Assembly: GCA_964383855.1 (NCBI GenBank)
Contig: CAYLIP010000088.1
Coordinates: 1-8,442, forward strand
Reading direction: 5' to 3'
DNA: 8,442 bases
Source: CAZHAC01 sp964383855
Lineage (GTDB): Bacteria; Chloroflexota; Dormibacteria; Dormibacterales; Dormibacteraceae
In this document: positions 1-6,668 of the stretch, piece by piece
Position numbering within the stretch: position 1 is the first letter of the stretch
Layout of the letters: every line of letters starts with the position of its first letter
Translations under genes and position numbers: made by a program
Notes under the pieces: model-generated
What the model was told of the DNA's origin: nothing
The model's input: the letters and a program-made list of their open reading frames with translations, nothing else
Database searches by the model: none

Positions 1-441
1 CCGCCAGAGGCCCGCCAGCACGAGCACCGCCACCGGCAGCCCGATGCAGCTCAAGGCCCAGCCCACGCAGGCCAGGGTGGCCGGGACCATCGCCCAGGCG
101 CGCCGCCGGGTAAGTCCGACCGCCGCCACCAGCTGCGCGCCGAAGAGAGCCGCCGACCAGGCCGCGATCAGCAGCGCGCTGTTCCTGACCTGGGCGGGAT
201 CTGCGCGCAGCTCCGGCACGTGGGGTGAGGCCGCGATCGAGGCGTAGATGGCGGCCAGCGCCAGGGAGAGGGCGGCGCCGCCCCAGAAGAGGGCGATCAC
301 CCAGCCCGGGGTGCTCGCGCTGCCGGACGCCGCCGGGGGAGCCGGTGGGGCGCCGGCCGGACTCGGCTGGGGCGTGCCGCAGCGGGCGCAGAAGCGCGCG
401 TAGGCCGGGAGCTCCAGCCCGCAGGCGGGACAGGCGACCAG
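1..441 (-). CDS. Zinc-ribbon, multi-pass membrane protein (partial, C-terminus off the left edge)
   Basis: Seen: an open minus-strand frame of 147 codons that runs off the window. It begins VACPACG and carries a CxxC-X10-CxxC zinc ribbon (Cys4, 7, 18, 21). A Pro/Ala-rich linker (about 24-46) follows, then three hydrophobic stretches likely to span the membrane (about 47-71, 88-110 and 115-143). The frame extends upstream into ligA with no ATG, GTG or TTG, so the best start is CTG at 441-439. A GAGG (450-447) lies 5 nt before it and overlaps the ligA stop. The next in-frame GTG is within the first membrane segment and would remove the zinc ribbon. Known: small proteins joining an N-terminal zinc ribbon to membrane helices are common in this kind of genome and mostly uncharacterised. 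Its place 7 nt after ligA suggests co-transcription with pcrA-ligA. No specific function can be assigned. Confidence 0.75.
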   Translation of the reverse strand, partial: MVACPACGLELPAYARFCARCGTPQPSPAGAPPAPPAASGSASTPGWVIALFWGGAALSLALAAIYASIAASPHVPELRADPAQVRNSALLIAAWSAALFGAQLVAAVGLTRRRAWAMVPATLACVGWALSCIGLPVAVLVLAGLWR

Positions 442-448
442 CGCTGCC

Positions 449-2440
449 TCAGACGTGGTCGCGGACCATCTCGAGGAATCCGGCCTCGTCGACCACCTCG
501 ACCTTGAGGCGCTCCGCCTTTTCCAGCTTGGAGCCGGCGCCGGGGCCGGCCACCACGAGATCGGTCCTGGCGCTGACGCTGCCCGAGGCCTTGCCGCCGA
601 GCCGGCGAACCAGGGCCTCGGCGTCGGGCCGGCTCATCTGCTCGAGCGTGCCCGTGAAGACCACCGTCTTGCCGGAAAAGGGGCCCTCGCCCGCCGGCCG
701 CTCGGACTCCTGGGGCTGGACGCCGGCGCTGAGCAGGCGGTCGACAAGCTCCGAGCCGGGGCCCCGGAAGAAGGCCGCGATCTCGGCCGCCATGTTCGGC
801 CCCACGCCCTCCACCGCGACCAGCTGATCCTCGCTGGCGACCCGGATGGCCTGGAGGGTGCCGAACTCGGCGGCGAGCAGGTCGGCGGTGGCGTCGCCGA
901 CCTGGGGAATCCCGAGGGCGAAGAGAAAGCGGCCAAGCGGGGGCGTGCGCGATGCCTCGATCGCGCCGATCAGGTTCTCGGCCGACTTGCGGGCGAAGCG
1001 CTCCAGCGACTCGGCCTGCTCCAGCGTGAGCCGGTAGATGTCGGCGGGCTGCTCCACCAGGCCCCGGTCGATCAGCTGCTGGAGCGTCGAGTAGCCGAGG
1101 CCGTCGATGTTCATCGCGCCGCGGGCGGCGAAGTGGCGCAGGCGCTCGAGCCGCTGGGCCGGGCAGAAGGGGTTGATGCAGCGGTGCGCAACGTAGGGTT
1201 CCTCGCGGACCACCTCGCCGCCGCAGACCGGGCAGCGCGTGGGCATCGACCAGCCGTCGGGCCTTGGGTCCTTGACCGAGACGACCTCCGGGATCACGTC
1301 TCCCGCTCGCTGGATCACCGCCGATGCGCCCACGTAGGCCCCTTTCTCATGCACCTGCTGCTCGTTGTGCATGGAGGCGTTGCGGACCGTGACCCCGCCC
1401 ACGATCACCGGCCGCACGTGGGCGACCGGGGTCAGCACGCCGGTCCGGCCCACATAGCAGACGATGTCCTCGATCACCGTCTCCGCCTGCTGGGCCGCGT
1501 ACTTGTAGGCGATCGCCCACCGGGGACTCCGGGCCACGAAACCGAGCTCCAGCTGCTGGTCATGGCGGTCGACCTTGACCACCAGCCCGTCGATCTCGTG
1601 GTCGAGCTCCTCGCGGCCCTCCTGCCACTGGTGGTGGTAGGCGATCACGTCGTCCAGCGAGTCGAATCGCCTGCGGTTGGGATTGACCCGGAAGCCCATC
1701 TCCGCCAGGCCCTCAAGGACCTCCCACTGGCTGCGCGCCGGCCCCGCCGGGTCGAGCGTGTACATGAACGTCTGGAGGTTGCGGCTGGCGGTGATCCGGG
1801 GGTCGAGCTGCCGCACCGACCCGGCGGCCGAGTTGCGCGGGTTCATGTATGGCTGCCGTCCCTGCGCCTCCATCTCCGCGTTCAGGTGCTCGAAGCTGGC
1901 CATCGGCATGTAGACCTCGCCGCGAACCTCGAACTCGGCGGGCAGACCAGGCAGCGGCCGGATGCTCAGCGGGACCGATTTGATCGTCTTGACGTTGGCC
2001 GTCACGTCCTCGCCGGTCAGACCGTCACCTCGAGTGGCCGCCCTCACCAGCCGGCCCTCGGAATAGGTGAGCGACATCGCCAGGCCGTCGATCTTGAGCT
2101 CGCAGGTGTAGGTGACCGCGGGACCCGCGACGGCCTTCACGCGGCGGTCCCAGGCCCGGATCTCCTCCTCCTCGAAGGCGTTCTGCAGGCTCAGCATGGG
2201 AGAGCGGTGGCGGACCTTGGCGAACTGCTCGGAGGGGGCGCCGCCGACCCTCTGGGTGGGCGAGTCCGGGGTCACCAGCTCGGGGTGCTCCGACTCCAGG
2301 CTCACCAGCTCCCGGAAAAGGGCGTCGTACTGGGCGTCCGTGATCTCCGGCTGGTCGAGCACGTGATAGAGCCGCTCGTGGCGGCGGACCTCGGCCCGCA
2401 GCTCCTCGAGCCTCCTGCGCGTTTCCGCCGAGACGCTCAC
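449..2440 (-). CDS. ligA: NAD+-dependent DNA ligase LigA
   Basis: Joins 3'-OH and 5'-phosphate ends in duplex DNA using NAD+; acts in Okazaki fragment joining and excision repair. At 663 aa it is full family length. Domains in order: Ia NMN-binding region (about 1-70, with YHVLDQPEITDAQYDAL), nucleotidyltransferase domain with the KIDG motif whose Lys116 is the AMP-accepting residue, OB fold (about 325-400, with GRTGVLTPVA), Cys4 zinc finger (Cys403, 406, 421, 426), helix-hairpin-helix region (about 435-560), and a C-terminal BRCT domain (about 585-663). All key residues I can check are present. The start is GTG at 2440-2438, overlapping the pcrA stop as GTGA. There is no clear SD, so translation is probably coupled to pcrA. 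Its stop lies 7 nt before the zinc-ribbon gene. Confidence 0.98.
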   Translation of the reverse strand: MSVSAETRRRLEELRAEVRRHERLYHVLDQPEITDAQYDALFRELVSLESEHPELVTPDSPTQRVGGAPSEQFAKVRHRSPMLSLQNAFEEEEIRAWDRRVKAVAGPAVTYTCELKIDGLAMSLTYSEGRLVRAATRGDGLTGEDVTANVKTIKSVPLSIRPLPGLPAEFEVRGEVYMPMASFEHLNAEMEAQGRQPYMNPRNSAAGSVRQLDPRITASRNLQTFMYTLDPAGPARSQWEVLEGLAEMGFRVNPNRRRFDSLDDVIAYHHQWQEGREELDHEIDGLVVKVDRHDQQLELGFVARSPRWAIAYKYAAQQAETVIEDIVCYVGRTGVLTPVAHVRPVIVGGVTVRNASMHNEQQVHEKGAYVGASAVIQRAGDVIPEVVSVKDPRPDGWSMPTRCPVCGGEVVREEPYVAHRCINPFCPAQRLERLRHFAARGAMNIDGLGYSTLQQLIDRGLVEQPADIYRLTLEQAESLERFARKSAENLIGAIEASRTPPLGRFLFALGIPQVGDATADLLAAEFGTLQAIRVASEDQLVAVEGVGPNMAAEIAAFFRGPGSELVDRLLSAGVQPQESERPAGEGPFSGKTVVFTGTLEQMSRPDAEALVRRLGGKASGSVSARTDLVVAGPGAGSKLEKAERLKVEVVDEAGFLEMVRDHV

Positions 2441-4680
2441 CCGGAGATTTTCATCAGCGGAGCAAGCGTTCCGCTGAGGATCTTCACGCCTGCCCGGTCG
2501 AACCGCACCACCAGCTCCTCATCGGAGCGGGTGAGAGTGCTCTTCATGACGGTGCCCGAGCCAAAGCTCGGGTGCTGCACCCGCTCGCCCTGGCCGAAGC
2601 GCTGAACCGGCGGCGCCGCGGGCGCCGCGGGGGCGGCGGCCGCCCGCTCCAGCATCCGCTCGCGATAGGCCCCGGGCTGGTAGCCGCCCGGCGGGCGGCG
2701 GGGCGGCGCCGGGGCCGCGCCCTTGGTCGGCGCCGCCAGCAGCGATTGCGGGATGTCGTCCAGGAACCGGCTGGGAAAGGAGGCGCGGGCCTGACCGAAC
2801 AGGTGGCGCCGGAAGGCGCAGCTGAGATAGAGGCGGTCCTGCGCCCGCGTGATACCCACGTACGCCAGCCGCCTCTCCTCCTCCATCTCCTTCTGGCTGG
2901 GATCGTCAAGCGCCCGCTGGTGCGGGAGCAGGCCCTCCTCCATCCCGGCCACGAAGACGACCGGAAACTCGAGGCCCTTGACCATGTGAAGAGTGATCAG
3001 CGTCACCCCCTCGTCGTCCTCGGCGTACGCGTCGACGTCGGAGACCAGGGCGACCTCGGTCAGGAATGCCTCGAGCCCTGCGGTGGGGTCCTCGGAAGTG
3101 TCGAACTCCTGGGCCAGGCCCCGGAGCTCCTTCAGGTTCTCGATTCGGGCCTCGCCCTGCGGCGTGCCGTCCTCGTAGGCGGACTCCAGCCCCATCACCT
3201 CGACGACGTGCTCGGCCAGCTCGCTGGGCTTGAGGACGCCCATGGTCGCGCGCACCGACAGCAGCTGGTCGCGGAAGCGCTGGAGGGGGCCGATCGCCGC
3301 CTTCTGGAGGCCCTCGACCTCCTCGACTCGCTCGAGCGCCTCCAGGGGCGTCTGCTCATGGTCGCGCGCCCAGGCCACCACCCGGTCGACCGTGACCGGC
3401 CCGATCTTGCGCTTGGGCACGTTCACGATCCTGGCGAAGCTGACGCTGTCCCCGGGGTTGAAGAGGAAGCGCAGGTAGGCGAGCAGATCCTTCACCTCGC
3501 GCCGCTCCCAGAAGCGGACGCCGCCCACCAGGCGGTAGGGAATGCGGCGGCGGCCGAAGACATCCTCGAAGGCGCGCGACTGGGCGTTGATGCGGTAAAG
3601 GACCGCGAAGTCGGAATAGCGGCGATCGGTGCGGCGGCGCAGCCGTTCGATCTCGTCAGCCACGAACTCCGCCTCCTCGACCTCGTTGTAGGCCTGGATG
3701 GCGGTCACCTTCTCGCCCCCCACGCGGTCGGTCCAAAGCCGCTTGGGCGCTCGCTCCGGGTTGTGGCGGATCACGTTGTAGGCGGCGTCCAGGATTGGCT
3801 GGCTCGAGCGGTAGTTCTGCTCGAGGTGGACGACGGTCGCCTCCGGGTAGTCCTTCTTGAAGTCCAGGATGTTGCGGACGTCGGCGCCCCGCCAGCCGTA
3901 GATCGACTGGTCGTCGTCGCCCACCACGGCGATGTTCCGGTGCTCCTCGGCGATCAGCCGCGTGAGCACGTACTGGGCCCGGTTGGTGTCCTGGTACTCG
4001 TCGACCAGGAGGTAGCGGAAGCGGTCGCGCCAGTGGGCGAGCGCGTCGCTGTCGGACTGGAGCAGCTGGACCGTCTTCCCTATCAGGTCGTCGAAGTCGA
4101 GCCCGTTGGAGCGGCGGAGCAGTTCCTCGTAGCGGATGAAGCAGCGCCGCACAACCTCGTCGAAGTAGCTGCGGCTCGGGTACTGCTCGGGCCCGAGCAG
4201 CTCGTTCTTGGCCTGGGAGATATGGCTCGAGATCATGCTCGGCGGATAGCGCTTCTGGTCGAGGCCGAGCTCGTCGAGCACCCGCTTCAGCGCGGCCCGG
4301 GTGTCGTCCTCGTCGAAGATCACGAAGGAGCGCCCGAATCCGAGCTTCTCGGCGTCGCGCCGGAGCATGCGGACCGCGGTGTGGTGGAAGGTGCCCACCC
4401 ACATCCGCTCCGACTCCTCCCCGACCAGCGTCCCCACGCGGGCTCGCATCTCGCGCGCGGCCTTGTTGGTGAAGGTGACGGCCAGGATCCGATCGGGCCA
4501 GGCCTTCTTGCGGTCGACCAGCAGCGCCATCCGGGTGGTCAGGACGCGGGTCTTGCCGGAACCCGCCCCGGCGAAGATCAGGAGGGGCCCCTCGGCGTGC
4601 TCGGCGGCCTCCCGCTGCTGGCGGTTCAGGCTCTCGAGCAGCCGGTCCAGGCCGGCGCGACGAAGCTCGGGGCTGGGCAT
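2437..4680 (-). CDS. pcrA: ATP-dependent DNA helicase PcrA/UvrD (superfamily 1A)
   Basis: 3'-5' DNA helicase for nucleotide excision repair, removal of RecA filaments and replication-transcription conflicts. Numbered from ATG 4680 (747 aa, normal length): Q motif near 21 (LNRQQREAA), Walker A AGAGSGKT at 37-44 with Lys43, motif Ia TFTNKAAREM near 69-78, motif II VDEYQDTN at 226-233, motif III GDDDQSIYGWRGA near 254-266, motif IV QNYRS at 288-292, motif V TLHMVKGLEFP near 563, and motif VI ending YVGITRAQDRLYLS near 607-620. A Pro/Ala-rich linker (about 652-694) leads to a PcrA-type Tudor-like C-terminal domain (about 695-745, with GERVQHPSFGSGTV), which in studied PcrA proteins binds RNA polymerase. 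GTG 4689 would add three residues, but it sits 3 nt from a candidate -10 box, so ATG 4680 is preferred. Neither start has an SD. First gene of an operon with ligA. Confidence 0.97.
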   Translation of the reverse strand: MPSPELRRAGLDRLLESLNRQQREAAEHAEGPLLIFAGAGSGKTRVLTTRMALLVDRKKAWPDRILAVTFTNKAAREMRARVGTLVGEESERMWVGTFHHTAVRMLRRDAEKLGFGRSFVIFDEDDTRAALKRVLDELGLDQKRYPPSMISSHISQAKNELLGPEQYPSRSYFDEVVRRCFIRYEELLRRSNGLDFDDLIGKTVQLLQSDSDALAHWRDRFRYLLVDEYQDTNRAQYVLTRLIAEEHRNIAVVGDDDQSIYGWRGADVRNILDFKKDYPEATVVHLEQNYRSSQPILDAAYNVIRHNPERAPKRLWTDRVGGEKVTAIQAYNEVEEAEFVADEIERLRRRTDRRYSDFAVLYRINAQSRAFEDVFGRRRIPYRLVGGVRFWERREVKDLLAYLRFLFNPGDSVSFARIVNVPKRKIGPVTVDRVVAWARDHEQTPLEALERVEEVEGLQKAAIGPLQRFRDQLLSVRATMGVLKPSELAEHVVEVMGLESAYEDGTPQGEARIENLKELRGLAQEFDTSEDPTAGLEAFLTEVALVSDVDAYAEDDEGVTLITLHMVKGLEFPVVFVAGMEEGLLPHQRALDDPSQKEMEEERRLAYVGITRAQDRLYLSCAFRRHLFGQARASFPSRFLDDIPQSLLAAPTKGAAPAPPRRPPGGYQPGAYRERMLERAAAAPAAPAAPPVQRFGQGERVQHPSFGSGTVMKSTLTRSDEELVVRFDRAGVKILSGTLAPLMKISG

Positions 4681-4691
4681 GGACGGCACTG

Positions 4692-4720
4692 AAGTTTATC
4701 CCCGTGTTTGCGGGGGTCTA
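4692..4720 (-). repeat. Solitary type I-E CRISPR-repeat-like element / dyad
   Basis: Read on the minus strand, this 29-nt stretch has CCCC, 8 nt, then GGGGATAAAC. This is the same layout, with the same 16-nt CCCC-to-GGGG length, as the classic E. coli I-E repeat (CCCCGCGCCAGCGGGG followed by ATAAAC). By hand, 19 of 29 positions match; most mismatches are in the loop and outer ends. It forms a CCCCG/CGGGG hairpin with a 6-nt loop. No second copy or spacer is in the window, so it is not an array. It may instead be an operator dyad in the helicase promoter. Confidence 0.4.
4693..4720 (-). promoter_or_regulatory. Candidate promoter of the pcrA-ligA operon
   Basis: On the minus strand, TAGACC (4720-4715, four of six matches to TTGACA) is separated by 16 nt from TAAACT (4698-4693, four of six matches to TATAAT). 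A transcript would begin near 4686-4684, which leaves only a few nucleotides before ATG 4680 and fits the lack of an SD. The spacer contains a CCCCG/CGGGG dyad that could be an operator. The call rests on motif similarity only. Confidence 0.35.
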
Positions 4721-4764
4721 AGAGGGCTCGGATTCCACAGGGCGCCACTAATCTGTCTGCCGTC

Positions 4765-5925
4765 ATGTCCGCGCTGCCCGTGGTCAGCCGCGACCGCCTG
4801 CTCTACCAGGTGGCCGCCGAGCTCACCTCATCGCTCGACCTGGACGAGGTGCTGGCGCGGGTGATGGACCGGGTGATCGAGCTGATGCACGCGTCGCGCG
4901 GCTTCGCGGTGCTGGTCGACGGGCGAGGGCGGCTGACCGTCCGGGTCTCGGGCGGCGAATCCGACCACGGCTCCGACTCGACCAGGGAATTCCCGGGATC
5001 CCGAACCGTGATCGAGCAGGTGATGGCCGAGGGCCGCCCGGTGCTGACCACCGACGCCAGCCTCGACTCGCGCTTCAAGAAGCAGCACTCGGTCATCCTC
5101 CACAATCTCCGCTCGATCCTGGCCGTGCCCCTCAACGTCCGTGGCAAGACGATCGGCGCCGTCTACGTCGACAACCCCTTCCGGGCCGGCCTCTTCGAGG
5201 AGGAGGACAAGGAATTCCTGCAGGCGATCGCCGACCTGGCCGCGATCGCCATCGACAACGCCATCACCTACCAGCACGCCGAGCATATGCGGCGCACCTT
5301 CGAGCGCTACGTGAACAAATCGGTCACCGACTGGGTGCTCGCCGATCCCAATCGGGACCGCGTCTTCCTGCCCGGCCAGCGCCTGCGCGTGACCATGCTG
5401 GCCTCTGACATCGCCGGGTTCTCCACCCTCTCCCGCGAGCTCGAGGCGGAGGAGGTGGTGGACTTCCTGAACCACTACTTCAGCCGGATGGTCGACATCG
5501 CGATCGAGCACGGCGGCAACGTCGACAAGTTCCAGGGTGACGGGATGCTGGTGGCCTTCGGCGCCCCCGAGCCGATGCAGGACTCGGCCCTGCGGGCAGT
5601 GGAGACGGCCCGGGCCATGGTCGAGGAGATCGCGGCCATGAACCATGAGCGCCGGCGGATGGGCGACCTGCACATCGAAGTCGGCTTCGGCCTCGACACC
5701 GGGTACGTGGTGGCGGGCAACGTCGGCTCCGAGCGCCGGCTGGATTACACGCTGATCGGGGTCCCGGTCAACAATGCCAGCTTCCTTTCCAAGCAGCGCC
5801 CGGCGGCCGTCCTCATGTCGCAGAACACGTTCCGGGCGCTCAACGGAGAAGCGGAGGTCGCGCCCCGAGAACCCATCGTCCTCAAGGGCGCGACCAAGCA
5901 GGTGCCGATCTATGCCCTGGCTTGA
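4765..5925 (+). CDS. GAF-domain class III adenylate/guanylate cyclase
   Basis: Predicted cytosolic sensor making a cyclic nucleotide from ATP or GTP (386 aa). An N-terminal GAF domain (about 20-165, with NLRSILAVPL and GAVYVDNP) is joined by a short helical linker (about 170-190, RRTFERYVNKSV) to a class III catalytic domain (about 205-358). Metal-binding Asp215 (ASDIAGFS) and Asp259 (KFQGDG) are present. Lys255 and Thr329 sit at the base-selecting positions and favour ATP. The transition-state Asn336 is present, but the Arg expected four residues later is Phe340, the usual Asp after IG is Val333, and the following helix looks about three residues short. Activity is therefore uncertain. ATG 4765 is chosen because it directly precedes the conserved N-terminus; a TTG at 4708 would begin inside the upstream dyad. 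No SD is seen, though a weak TAATCT at 4749-4754 could give a nearly leaderless transcript. Divergent from pcrA. Confidence 0.92.
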   Translation: MSALPVVSRDRLLYQVAAELTSSLDLDEVLARVMDRVIELMHASRGFAVLVDGRGRLTVRVSGGESDHGSDSTREFPGSRTVIEQVMAEGRPVLTTDASLDSRFKKQHSVILHNLRSILAVPLNVRGKTIGAVYVDNPFRAGLFEEEDKEFLQAIADLAAIAIDNAITYQHAEHMRRTFERYVNKSVTDWVLADPNRDRVFLPGQRLRVTMLASDIAGFSTLSRELEAEEVVDFLNHYFSRMVDIAIEHGGNVDKFQGDGMLVAFGAPEPMQDSALRAVETARAMVEEIAAMNHERRRMGDLHIEVGFGLDTGYVVAGNVGSERRLDYTLIGVPVNNASFLSKQRPAAVLMSQNTFRALNGEAEVAPREPIVLKGATKQVPIYALA

Positions 5926-5961
5926 AACGGCCCTGGCTTGAAACGGCCCTGGCTTGAGGCG
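5914..5961 (+). repeat. Three tandem copies of a 16-bp unit at the cyclase 3' end
   Basis: The unit GCCCTGGCTTGAAACG occurs at 5914-5929 and 5930-5945 exactly. A third copy at 5946-5961 ends in GAGGCG instead of GAAACG. The first copy holds the cyclase's last codons and TGA stop. The array ends two bases before the run of Ns, so it may be a real short tandem repeat that stopped assembly, or an artefact of the contig end. Confidence 0.85.
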
Positions 5962-5963
5962 GC

Positions 5964-6063
5964 NNNNNNNNNNNNNNNNNNNNNNNNNNNNNNNNNNNNN
6001 NNNNNNNNNNNNNNNNNNNNNNNNNNNNNNNNNNNNNNNNNNNNNNNNNNNNNNNNNNNNNNN
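5964..6063. other. Assembly gap (100 N)
   Basis: Exactly 100 undetermined bases, a common placeholder for a gap of unknown size. It lies between the convergent 3' ends of the cyclase and the transglycosylase and hides the end of the latter. Any translation through it is meaningless, including residues read from the tandem repeat beyond it. Confidence 0.98.
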
Positions 6064-6668
6064 CCCCAGGCGGAGGCGCCGCCCTGGCTGTACTTCCAGG
6101 CCGCCGCCTTGGCGTTGGCGGTCGGGTCGTAGATGTCCTGGTTGCCGTACGGCGTGCTCTTGAACGTCGACATCAGGAACTGGAAGAGGCCGTAGTAGGG
6201 ACCGGCCGGGTTGTAAGCCCGCGGGTTGTAGCCGGATTCACACTTGGCCACCCGCTCGCCCCAGTCGATCGCGGCCTGCCCGTAGGGCGCGAAGGCGTCG
6301 TGGATGATCTGCTGGATCGAGCCTGACGCGTATGAGGCCGGCGCGGGGGCGGGTGCCGCAACCATGGGCGCGGACGCCTTCTGGGCCGCCGCCTGCGCAG
6401 CCAGGGCAGCGGCCTGGGCCGCCTGGGCGGCCTGCGCAGCGGCCTCCTCCTGCTGCTTCTTGGCAGTCGCCGCTGCCTCGGCGGCCTGCTGGTCGGCCTG
6501 GAAGCCGGCGCTGATGTCGTAGCGCTCGCCGGCGTTGAACTCGGCGGGCCGGACCGCGCCCGCGGGCAGCGCGTGCGGCGTCGCGCCGGTGTGGGACCCG
6601 GCGCCGGGGGCGACCGCGGCGAGCGCGCCGACGGTGACCGCCACGATCACATGGACGAACCTGAACAT
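6064..6668 (-). CDS. Secreted lytic-transglycosylase-like protein (3' end lost in gap)
   Basis: Predicted extracellular enzyme that cleaves peptidoglycan glycan strands during wall remodelling. 201 residues are visible. An N-terminal signal peptide (MFRFVHVIVAVTVGALAAVAPGAG) is followed by an Ala/Gln/Lys/Glu-rich helical segment (about 58-100) that may be a coiled coil or wall spacer, then a Pro/Ala linker (about 101-112), then a lysozyme-like domain from about 116. The catalytic Glu is probably Glu144 in AKCESGYNP. YYGLFQF (158-164) and the terminal WKYSQGGASAWG motif are also typical. That motif normally lies at the very end of such proteins, so only a few residues are likely missing. ATG 6668 is chosen because GGAGGAG (6680-6674) lies 5 nt upstream; GTG 6674 overlaps that SD. 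A long structured leader precedes the gene. Resuscitation-promoting-factor-like activity is possible but not shown. Confidence 0.9.

Noticed and set aside
225..827. Plus-strand frame of 200 codons, rich in Arg/Pro/Ser
   Set aside because: It spans the zinc-ribbon gene and the ligA 3' end on the opposite strand and is composition-driven; both underlying genes are better supported.
455..2605. Very long plus-strand open frame opposite ligA (716 codons)
   Set aside because: It is antisense to a complete, motif-verified ligA; such frames arise from strong third-position GC bias. The translation shows no recognisable domain.
2572..4692. Very long plus-strand open frame opposite pcrA (706 codons)
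   Set aside because: Antisense shadow of a helicase with all SF1 motifs; the translation is low-complexity and without a domain.
4692..4720. A true CRISPR array
   Set aside because: Only one repeat-like unit is present, with no spacers, second copy or cas genes in the window.
4708..4764. Upstream extension of the cyclase to TTG 4708
   Set aside because: TTG lies inside the dyad element, the added 19 residues match nothing expected, and ATG 4765 fits the family N-terminus.
5910..6063. Transglycosylase C-terminus read through the Ns into the tandem repeat
   Set aside because: The gap length is a placeholder, so the frame beyond it is arbitrary, and the domain already ends at the SAWG motif.
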